Origin: Diphasiastrum complanatum
Taxonomy: Eukaryota > Streptophyta > Lycopodiopsida > Lycopodiales > Lycopodiaceae
DNA: 64,000 bases
Reading direction: 5' to 3'
Assembly (NCBI GenBank): GCA_029204225.1
Contig: CM055103.1
Coordinates: 3,255,224 to 3,319,223, forward strand
The notes beneath the pieces are model-generated. The model saw nothing but the letters and a program-made list of their open reading frames with translations, was not told the origin of the DNA and did not search any database. The number at the start of each line of letters is the position of its first letter. Within the stretch, counting starts at the first letter, position 1. The position numbers and the translations under genes were made by a program. Below, in pieces: positions 55,041 to 64,000 of this stretch.

Positions 55041-55905
55041 TGGCTGTGAGAATTCCTGAAAAAAATATATGTTTGGTAGACCAATTTATAATAGCATCTG
55101 CTTGATATAACCATGGTCTTCTAAATAATATCGAATAAGGTGGTGTATCTACTGGATTTATGACAAGGAAATTAATAACAAACGTCTATGTCTCTATAAC
55201 TACGTTAATACCTTTTAGCTTGCCTACTGGTATACATTTAGTCGCGTCTGCTAAATGGATTTTGTGATAAGTGATAGGCTGTATCTGGTATTCTAATCCT
55301 AATTCTTTATTCATTGTTTTCGTTACTAGGTTGATACTAGATCATGAGTCTATTAGTATTCTATCTATGGTCTGATCTCCTATGATCGCACTAATCTCTG
55401 GAACTCCACAATCTCCTCTATCTATATATTCTACTCTATTACTGTATGCAGGTATTCTTAATGTAACTAACATCTCTCCTTCCTCAGTCCCTACTGACTG
55501 AAGCCCTTCTTCCTCTAAAGTATAGCTCGAGGAAGTTGTAGGTGTTTCACCTTCGTACTTATCTTTTTCCCATGATATGGCAATTCTTTTATGACTTTTT
55601 CCCGTCGGTGTCTCTATTTGGTCTCTGAAGGTAATCTTCTTTTTCTCTAGTGGGTTATACCATCGGCCTGATAGAGCCATGGTCGTCCTAATAACACTCT
55701 ATATGACAATTGTCTCGTAGTTTTTAATATTATAAAATCCATAAGACACTTATGGTCTCCAATATAATCTGTAACCTGAGATAGTTCTCCTATTGGATCT
55801 TCTAGTTGCATCCGCTAATCTTAAATGTCTTAAAGTGGGTGCTATTCTATGATGAATGCCTAATTCATATGTTGTTTCTTCAGTCATTATATTTACACTA
55901 GATCC
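55041..55905 (-). pseudogene. Gypsy-3 protease and upstream part
   Basis: The protease active site reads RILIDS then a stop and SSINLV, so the Gly of DSG is a TGA (near 55345). FRRPWLYQADAIINW-type C-terminal motif lies near 55140-55080. Upstream open part: 55680-55342 (RWYNPLEKKKITFRDQIETP). CE copy F begins at 55911. Confidence 0.78.
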
Positions 55906-56252
55906 GGACCATTACGAAGTTAAGCCTTATTACCCAATGCATACATGCCTGCAGTCCGAGCCAGCCAAGCGCAAACAAACTCACGTCTGGATTATTCAGA
56001 TTTCGCTTCAAACAAATCTAGCTAAAACTCATGTGCACCAAGTTGGGAATAAGAAACGAGATATCTACAGCCACTGCATGCATGCCTGCAGCTGTTTCAC
56101 ATCATGCATGCATCGTAAAGAGAATGAAAATTAATTGCTCCTTAATTATGATGGATGTGGCTTAATTCCTTAAATTCTTCATGACTTTCCAAGCTGGCTC
56201 GAAAGGATCAGAAACAAATCTGCCAGGAAACGCAGGAAAAGAGTTCGGGAGC

Positions 56253-56289
<37 letters not shown>

Positions 56290-56301
56290 GCAATTAATTA
56301 A

Positions 56302-56399
56302 ACAAGAAGCGATCATAAAGATGATAAAGGTGTTTTGGAGGATGGAAACAAGTGGAGAAAGGATGGTCAAAAGGCTGTAAAGAACAGTCCTCACCCGAG
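56302..56399 (+). pseudogene. Captured WRKY transcription factor, exon 1 (copy F)
   Basis: Same 98-bp exon frame as copy B: LEDGNKWRKDGQKAVKNSPH then PR, with GT at 56400. Here Tyr of DGYKW is also changed to Asn. Exon 2 is missing by the same deletion as in copy B. Confidence 0.8.
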
Positions 56400-56627
56400 G
56401 TGCCTATACATACCTTCTCGAGCAGCAATGTGGGCTACTGCTTAATCATTTATTCCTGAGGAATGTTTGCAATTTCCTACATATGTTTATTTGAATCTAG
56501 GAAATTGTATGGAAATTCTCGTTTCTTTCCTATATAGGAATTGAACAACAGCTTCTTGTGGTGAAACTAATCGGAAGTTGATCATCATCATCAATTGTGG
56601 CCTATAGGATGCTGCTTGTTTTCAAAA

Positions 56628-59480
56628 TCATGTGCTTGATGATCTCACTAGCTTTAGTGATGCTTAATTTCATGCTCTCGTGCCTTTGATGAACTTTCCG
56701 TACATTGTTTTGAGGTAGCTACTAGTTGTGGAAGACTACTTTATATGCCACAAGTTAATCATGTCCTCGATGATCTCTCTAGCTTTAGTCATGCTTAATT
56801 TAATGCTATCGTGCCTTTGATGACCTTTCTGTACATTTTTTTGAGGTAGCTAGTAGTTGTGGAAGACTAGTTTATATGCCACAAGTTAATCATGTGCTTG
56901 ATGATCTCTCTAGCCTTCGTGATGCTTAATTTAATACTCTCGTGCCTTTGATGACCTTTCCGTACATTTTTTTGAGCACACAAGTTAATCATGTGCTCAA
57001 TGATCTCTCTAGCTTTAGTGATGCTTAATTTCATGCTCTTGTGCCTTTGATGACTTTTTGTACATTTTTTTGAGGTAGCTAGTAGTTGTGGAAGACTGTT
57101 TTATATGCCACAAGTTAATCAATCATGTGATGATCTCTCTAGCTTTAGTGATGCTTAATTTAATGCCCTTGTGCGTTTGATGACCTTTCCATACATTTTT
57201 TTGAGGTAGCTAGTAGTTGTGGAAGACTGCTTTATATGCCACAAGTTAATCAATCATGTGCTCGATGATCTGTCTAGCTTTAGTGATGCTTAATTTAATG
57301 TTGTTGTGCCTTTGACGACCTTTCCGTACATTTTTTTGAGGTAGGTAGTAGTTGTGGAAAACTGCTTTATATGCCACAAGTTAATCAATCATGTGCTCGA
57401 TGATCTCTCTAGCTTCAGTGATGCTTAATTTAATGCTCTCGTGCCTTTGATGACCTTTCCGTACATTTTTTTCAGGTAGCTAGTAGTTGTGGAAGACCGT
57501 TTTATATGCCACAAGTTAATCAATCATGTGCTCGATGATCTCTCTAGCTTTAGTGATGCTTAATTTCATGCTCTCGTGCCTTTGATGACCTTTCTGTACA
57601 TTTTTTTGAGGTAGCTAGTAGTTGTGGAAGACTATTTTATATGCCACAAGTTAATCATGTGCTCGATGATCTCTCTAGCTTTAGTGATTTTTAATTTAAT
57701 GCTCTTGTGAGTTTGATGAGCTTTTCGTACATTTTTTTGAGGTCGCTAGTAGTTGTGGAAGACTACTTTATATGCCTCAAGTTAATCATGTGCTCGATGT
57801 CGATCTCTCTAGCTTTAATGAAGCTTAATTTAATACTCTCATGCCTTTGATGACCTTTCCGTACATTTTTTTCAGGTAGCTACTAGTTGTGGAAGACTAC
57901 GTTATATGCCACAAGTTAATCATGTGCTCGATGATCTCTCTAGCTTTCCTGATGCTTAAGTTATTGCTCTCGTGTCTTTCATGACCTTTCCGTACGTTTT
58001 TTTGAGCACACAAGTTAATCGTGTGCTCGATGATCTCTCTAGCTTTAGTGATGCTTAATTTCATCCTCTCATGGCTTTGATGTCCTTTCCGTAGATTTTT
58101 TGGAGGTAGTTAGTAGTTGTGGAAGACTGCTTTATATGCCACAAGTTAATCAATCGTGTGCTTGATGATCTCTCAGCTTTAGTGATGCTTAATTTAATGC
58201 TCTCGTGCCTTTGATGACCTTTCCGTACATTTTTTTGTGGTAGCTAGTAGTTGTGGAAGAATGCTTTAGATGCCACAAGTTAATCAATCATGTGCTCGAT
58301 GATCTCTCTAGCTTTAGTGATGCTTAATTTCATGCTCTCGTGGCTTTGATGACCTTTCCGTACATTTTTTTGAGGTAGCTAGTAGTTGTGGAAGACTGCT
58401 TTATATGCCAGAAGTTAATCAATCATGTGCTCGATGATCTCTCTAGCTTTAGTGATGCTTAATTTAATGCTCTCGTGCCTTTGATGACCTTTCCGTACAT
58501 TTTTTTGAGGTAGCTAGTAGTTGTGGAAGACTACTTTATATGCCACAAGTTAATCATGTGCTCGATGTCGATCTCTCTAGCTTTAGTGATGCTTAATTTA
58601 ATGCTCTCATGCCTTTGATGACCTTTCCATACATTTTTTTGAGGTAGCTAGTAGTTGTGGAAGACTACTTTATATGCCACAAGTTAATCATGTGGTCGAT
58701 CATCTCTCTAGCTTTCTAATTGCTTAATTTAAAGCTCTCATGACTTTCATGACCTTTCGGTACGTTTTTTTGAGCACACAAGTTAATCGTGTGCTCGATG
58801 ATCTCTCTAGCTTTAGTGATGCTTAATTTCATCCTCTCGTGGCTTTGATGTCCTTTCCGTACATTTTCTGGAGGTAGTTAGTTGTGGAAGACTGCTTTAT
58901 ATGCCACAAGTTAATCAGTCATGTGCTTGATGATCTCTCTAGCTTTAGTGATGCTTAATTTAATGCTCTCGTGCCTTTGATGACCTTTCCGTACATTTTT
59001 TTGAGGTAGCTAGTAGTTGTGGAAGACTACTTTATATGCCACAAGTTAATCAATCATGTGCTTGATGATCTCTCTAGCTTTAGTGTTGCTTAATTTCATG
59101 CTCTCATGGCTTTGATGACCTTTCCGTAGCTAGTAGTTGTGAAAGACTGTTTTATATGCCACAAGTTAATCATGTCTCGATGATCTCTCTAGCTTTAGTG
59201 ATGCTTAATTTAATGCTCTCGTGCCTTTGATGACCTTTCCGTACATTTTTTTGAGGTAGCTAGTAGTTGTGGAAGACTACTTTATATGCCACAAGTTAAT
59301 CATGTGCTGGATGTCGATCTCTCTAGCTTTAGTGATGCTTAATTTAATGCTCTCATGCCTTTGATGACCTTTCCGTACATTTTTTTGAGGTAGCTAGTAG
59401 TTGTGGAAGACTACTTTATGTGTCACAAGTTAATCATGTGCTCGATGATCTCTCTAGCTTTCATGATGCTTAATTTAGTG
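56628..59480 (+). repeat. Expanded ~131-bp minisatellite with higher-order structure (copy F, about 22 units)
   Basis: Unit starts fall near 56634, 56766, 56895, 56998, 57128, 57262, 57398, 57532, 57664, 57797, 57928, 58028, 58160, 58293, 58427, 58563, 58695, 58796, 58928, 59063, 59175, 59308 and 59440. Most steps are 129-136 bp, with ~100-bp units at 56895, 57928 and 58695. A marker variant (CTCGATGTCGATCTC) recurs at 57797, 58563 and 59308, i.e. every 766 then 745 bp, each time followed by one normal and one short unit. Confidence 0.95.
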
Positions 59481-59486
59481 CTCTTC

Positions 59487-59565
59487 ATCCACACATTCGG
59501 CTCCCCATAATTTCAACACCCACTTAGGGTGCTGCAATGTTGCAGACACCTACTTGCCCACCAAC
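59487..59565 (+). other. CE tail piece, copy F
   Basis: Matches 20510-20583 and 50710-50783 (CACACATTCGGCTCCCCATA...). The rest of the tail is missing on both sides. Confidence 0.75.
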
Positions 59566-59569
59566 TCTG

Positions 59570-60180
59570 TTTCCCAATCATTTCGGCTGGCTTCACAAAT
59601 GAATGAGAATTGGGCAGATGATCTTGTTTGAAAATTTGGCTAACCCATTTAGTATGGGTTACTTTTGCGATGCTTCACAAAGTAATGGGTTAGGAGTTTA
59701 TGGACAAGGTCATTGAGAAAGTGAGTGCCTCTATCACTTACTAACTCTATTGGACAACCAAATCGGGTAATAATGTTTTCATACAGAAATTTTGTTGTAC
59801 CTTTTACGGTAGCTTGTCTAGTTGGTCTAGCCTCTACCCAATTTGTAGCATAGTCAGTGGCCACTAAGATGTATCTTGATTGAGTACCACGAGCAGCTGG
59901 GCTGATTGTTCCTATAAAGACAATTCCCCCCTTATGAAATGCTTCTCCTGTGATTATTGAAGTTAAAGGTATAAAATCAGCTCATTGAGGAGTCTTGATT
60001 CTTTGACATACATCACATGTTTTGATTTGTGCATATGTATCCTTGAATAACGGCCACCAATATTCGACTAATGGTATTCTCTTCGCGGTACAGTCAAATG
60101 AGAAGTGTCCTCCTCCTTCACCTTCATGTGATAGGAAAATTATTTGTTCTACCTCATCCTCATTAATGCATCTCCTAATT
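59570..60180 (-). pseudogene. Ty3/gypsy integrase, copy F
   Basis: ATDYATNWVEARPTR and CPIELVSDRGTHFLNDLV (59864-59700). The C-terminal part is cut near 59570, at the join to the CE tail piece. The zinc-region side up to 60180 is disrupted. Confidence 0.85.
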
Positions 60181-60198
60181 AATCCATATACACCTTTT

Positions 60199-60700
60199 TT
60201 ATACAGTTGTAAGGTAAGGTCTAGATTCCAAAATCAGTTTGCGTTGATCGACTTTAGACATAGTTGGATCCATTACTTTGGATGATAAGAATGATACTAT
60301 CTCTTCAGCCCATCTAGGAGTAGCGTCTATTTGGAATAGGTAGGCATCAGGTAAATCATCATTTATCAGTTCTATGACTTTCTCTGGTGATGGTATTCTA
60401 CATAAATCATCGGCAATAATATGTTGCTTACCTTTTCTTACAATAATCTTAAAATCGAAATCTAGAAGCAAAGTAGCCATCTTGCTATATGACTAGTGTT
60501 GCATGGTTTATTCAACAGATATAGCAACGCTTGATGATCGGATAGAATCTAAACTGATTTTCTAGCAGACTATGGAATAATTTTTGTACAACATATATCA
60601 TTGTTAAAGCTTATCTTTTGGTTGTGGAATAATTTACTCATTAGAAACTGATTGTGTACTGAGGATTTGAATCGCGTAATCTTTCCCAAATTCTCCCACC
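60199..60700 (-). pseudogene. Ty3/gypsy RNase H, copy F
   Basis: FKIIVRKGKQHIIADDLCRI and PDAYLFQIDATPRWAEEIV (60460-60310), preceded by a broken FYT.HQALL region near 60540 and the EALTMIY part near 60620. Confidence 0.83.
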
Positions 60701-61180
60701 TGTTTTGTTATGACTCCTATAGAATAGTTACTAGCGTCAGTATGAACATGGAATTCCAATTGGGAGTTCAGTGCTCGGAGAATGGGTATAGTGACAAGTG
60801 CGTGCTTCAAATCCTCGACTGCTTGTATTCTTTCTTTGGTCCATTTTGGATCTATAACATTTTCATAAATTAATCTGGCTTCTCCTACAAAATCAAGAAT
60901 AAATATGCGGTAATAATTACAATGGCCTACAAAGTTATAGATTAAATTTTCCTTTACCATGGCCAGTAGTGGCATTTCTTGAATAACTTTCACCTTAGCC
61001 GAATCTGTCGAGATACCATCTTTGGATATGATATGTCCTAAGACATCACTATGTGTTATCCAAATCTGATATTTCTCCGGATTCAGCGAAATTCCATACT
61101 TCCTGCATTGGATAAATTTTTTTCCAAGAGCATCAAGATGTTCACAATTTTTAGATTTAACACCAGCGTCATCTAAATAT
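60634..61180 (-). pseudogene. Ty3/gypsy RT C-terminal part and RNase H start, copy F
   Basis: LEFHVHTDASNYSIG and NYYRIFILDFVGEARLIYEN (60930-60700) are followed upstream by the 97 bp deleted in A and B (about 60981-61077). It is cut at 61180 next to the codons of the catalytic box, at the same place as copy C1. Confidence 0.85.
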
Positions 61181-63380
61181 TGTCGGATTATTCTCCTTCT
61201 TGCTATTTGACTAATCGATTTAAATCTTCATCCATTGTTTATCCAGTTTCGTGGATTTTTCCGTGTTCTTACACAGTCTGTAGATTTACAAGTGTTTTTA
61301 CACAGTCTGTAGAAATACACGGAAATTGACAACAATGTCACATTTTTAGCCTGTCAAGATTTACGAGTAAATATGCAGTGTCGCCATTTTTGCATTTTAG
61401 CGACACTGTCACCTGTCAGGAATTACAAGTATATATGCAGAGTCACATTTTTTGCCTTTTCCAAAGTGCCTCAAATGTTATGGAAATGACATTGGCAAAG
61501 TGTAGGGTGTGGAGCCCTGGCTATGGCTCTTTACTCCATTTTTCAGCTTTTTGTTGCCAAATCTTAAGCCTTTGCCTTTGCCGTTATGTATAGCCTATTC
61601 ATTATTGCACTTAGTGTGGTATGAGTCAAATCTGTTCTATGGAACTAAAAACCATTTTACTACTTATGAATTTGGCATATGGCTATGGCTAGCCTTTACT
61701 TTCTAAAGTGATATCTGAACGACATAGTCTATACAAAGACCATTTGTAATTTAATACTGAGGTAATGCTCATGTAAGAGAAGTTTATTCGAAAAATCATT
61801 GGTTAAAGAAGGCATGAAACCAGTCGACATTCTTGCATTATTCGGCTTTGTGAGAGAGTCAAGTTTCAATGGCAACCATCTTCGCATTTCCTAAAGGCAA
61901 GGCACTATAGATCTGAAGGGCCATTGTCGCACATTTTGCACTATTCGGAATTTTTGGAGCCTCGTTCATTCTTTAGTGCCTACCTCGGAGCACCTCCACG
62001 CAGCCAAAGCCTCCCACCTTCGCGGTTCTTGAGGCAACTGTCGCACTTCTCTCTCTCTCTCTCTTTTCAGATTTTTTAGGGAAGTATGTCTTCTTGACAG
62101 CCCACCTTCGCATTTCTTTTGTCTCAGTGTAGCGAATAGAGGTTGTTCTACACGGAGGTCACACTTCATTTAGCCTTCATTCACCTCTTCTTATATGCAG
62201 GACAACGTTCTAATTACTAGCCATCTATCAGATTTGTGACAGCCTCCAGTGCACTCCAAAGTTGGTTGCAGATTCAAGGCAGATTGCAGACGGCCAACGA
62301 CCCTCATTCATCTTTGACCTAGCTATTTTTCCTTACTTGAGACATCAACCCTACTTTCTAAGTATTGATCCTACTATGGCAGTATGCTATTGGCTTGTGA
62401 AAGTCCTGTTCCAGATGTCAAATACTCATTTGCTCTCATTCTTGAAGCAGTTGCAGAGCCCTCTTCTCTCTAGCATGGAACTCTCTGGCTATATTATGCC
62501 AGTCTTATGCCATCGTAATTCATTCAGACACAATGTAAAACAGAGGGTCAGAAGCTCTGTTGGTGCTTTAATGTAGATTTACTGCTTTTGCAATTCATCT
62601 ACAAGTTCAGAACCTTTGTGTTCTCAGATTCTTGTATAGAGGTGTAGCAACCTCTCTTCTTTGCAGTGTCTAGACTGTAATGAATATATCTTTGTACTCT
62701 ACAAATGGTGAATATAGATAATGTAAATCTGAGCGTTCTGAATCACACACAACTTGTTTCTACTGTGAATACCTTATGTGCTTTTCATGGTGATTCATTT
62801 CGGTAATAGAAAGTTTATGGCACTGTATTGTCTATGCCTATACACAGTGTTTGGACTGGAATTGATTAGTGAAGTGTCTCTAGCCTTCAATCTTGTGATT
62901 TGCGTAGATCATAGGAGTTAGATTCATGATAAGCTACTGTCAAGATAACGGAAACACTGTGTGGTTTTCTCTTTTGCCGAAGTATTTGCTTTCTTGAGTT
63001 CACTCCCATTTGAATCTGAAAACCATAATGAAGTATTCAGTATTTTTCTCTTGGGTGTTTGTTTTCTTTATACGGTTGTACTGGCAGCCCCTTGTGGAAA
63101 CATCTGTTGATGACCAGTTTGCAATCACTTCTCCTCTCCACTCCATTCATTCTTAGTTAATTCTGGTTTTGCACTAAAAATGACAGTATTAGTCTTTTTA
63201 TTGCTCTCTAGTAGGAACGATACCCATTTATACTACAAATATCAATCATTTTGTTGTTGGTATGCCGCGACATAGGGCTAACCTAAATACGATTTAAGGA
63301 CATTGTCGTCTTTTTTGCAAAATCCCGACATTGTCGCCTTTTTTGCCTGTGGCAATTTTAGTTCATTTATACAGAGTGAA
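61181..63380 (+). repeat. Long LTR-like / unassigned region
   Basis: Begins TGTCGGATTATTCTCC, the same start as the 237-bp LTR-like block at 23812. Shares ACAGTCTGTAGAAATACAC (about 61300) with 52121, and GGACTGGAATTGATTAGTGAAG (about 62853) with 3765. So at least 61181-62890 looks like a long copia LTR. The expected end plus PBS was not found. A 104-codon frame at 62262-62576 is unrecognised and probably chance. Confidence 0.45.
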
Positions 63381-64000
63381 TGTAGTGGGATTCTTTCCTT
63401 GCCTAATTTCAAATCAAGATCTAGTCAATCTAGCATCAAAGAGACAAAGTTAGTTGTCACGCATAGATTTGTTTCCATGAGAGCGATAGTATAGTTCAGA
63501 TTTCAGGATGAATGAAGATCCACATCTAACTCTAACATCCATTAACCCTAAACATTAACACTAGATACACAACAAAGATAGCTTACTCTTTCTCTCTCTC
63601 CCTTTCTCCCTCATAAAAAGTATAATAACATGCAATCCCAATAACAATCAGATCCAACAATTAGCAAAATCCAAAAAACACATGAGAGATGGAGGAAAAG
63701 TGATAGAGAGCAAGGACATTCATCAATCCATTTCACAAGAGAACCAATCTGCTTTATAGAAATGAGAGAATGAACATGTGTAGGAACTCGAGGTGGTCCC
63801 TTTTTATAGTAGAGAGGACCACCCTGGCCTCTGAATCCTATTGGTCCATTTCTGCCTCCCTAATTACTCAAATTTAAAAAAGAGCAAGAACCATCCAAAA
63901 TTGGAGGGAAACCTAACTTTATTCACTAACTTGACATTTAGGCCCTACGACATTAAAAGTCCCGCAAAAAGGCCTAAAGTCCTTTTATTGACTTGTAATT
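63381..64000 (-). repeat. LTR of the Gypsy-2 family, cut by the window edge
   Basis: TGTAGTGGGATTC... matches 44742-45365 throughout. No PBS lies left of it, so it is a solo LTR or the outer (3') LTR of an element extending right. Confidence 0.85.

Larger units (their letters stand above)
55911..61180 (+). mobile_element. Composite element (CE) copy F
   Basis: Consists of the pre-WRKY segment (55911-56301, with an (AT)n at about 56256-56286), WRKY exon 1, an expanded minisatellite, a short tail piece (59487-59565), and then antisense gypsy integrase-RNaseH-RT up to 61180, where a long LTR-like region starts. The order tail-then-gypsy suggests a junction between two CE units or a deletion. 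Confidence 0.7.

Noticed and set aside
56628-59480. CRISPR-like array
   Set aside because: Units are contiguous ~131-bp repeats without unique spacers, in plant nuclear DNA. It is a minisatellite.
62262-62576. 104-codon open frame as a host gene
   Set aside because: No motif, single copy here, inside an LTR-like region; probably chance.

Overview
This window looks like a gene-poor, AT-rich stretch of a large plant nuclear genome. The evidence is several families of plant-type Ty1/copia and Ty3/gypsy LTR retrotransposons, primer-binding sites matching plant initiator tRNA-Met and tRNA-Asp, a WRKY transcription-factor fragment with its conserved intron, and long CT/CA microsatellites. A gymnosperm such as a conifer is my guess, but the species cannot be fixed from sequence alone. 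I see no intact host gene.

The dominant theme is one repeated composite element (called CE here), present in at least six damaged copies. A is about 3.76-9.80 kb. B is 9.80-20.86 kb. C is 22.40-28.78 kb. D is 38.06-43.45 kb and inverted. E is 45.59-51.06 kb. F is 55.91-61.18 kb. In CE orientation the consensus order is: an LTR-like end; a tRNA-iMet primer-binding site; a Ty3/gypsy pol-gag region lying ANTISENSE to that LTR/PBS; about 1.2 kb of noncoding DNA; a sense copia GAG-pre-integrase-like fragment; an unrecognised ORF of up to 265 codons; GC-rich hairpins; an intron-containing tRNA-like gene; one or two exons of a WRKY gene; a ~131-bp minisatellite; and a ~1.1 kb tail. Copies differ by internal deletions, and shared deletions show that defective versions were themselves multiplied.

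Other layers, left to right: 1-3.65 kb is the 5' part of a minus-strand copia element with LTR and PBS. 28.78-34.33 kb is a nested and rearranged pair of copia elements. A younger copia inserted into the reverse transcriptase of an older one, making a TTTAC target duplication, and an inversion-type rearrangement then placed the two halves head to head. 34.5-35.0 kb may be the last exon of a CACTA-type transposase gene. 35.6-37.5 kb is a CT/CA microsatellite block with an imperfect ~1 kb duplication and a 362-bp MITE-like element. 44.7-45.5 and 63.4-64.0 kb are two LTRs of a tRNA-Asp-primed family. 51.06-53.3 kb is a copia 3' end with LTR-like sequence. 54.3-55.9 kb is a different Ty3/gypsy fragment.

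The most interesting material is in CE: a mobile or duplicated unit carrying a tRNA gene and a WRKY gene fragment (both with introns, so copied at DNA level), plus a minisatellite that has expanded to about 22 units with a higher-order period of ~750 bp in copy F. All protein-coding regions seen are frameshifted, truncated or unrecognised. The window is best read as a graveyard and duplication field of transposons with captured host DNA.
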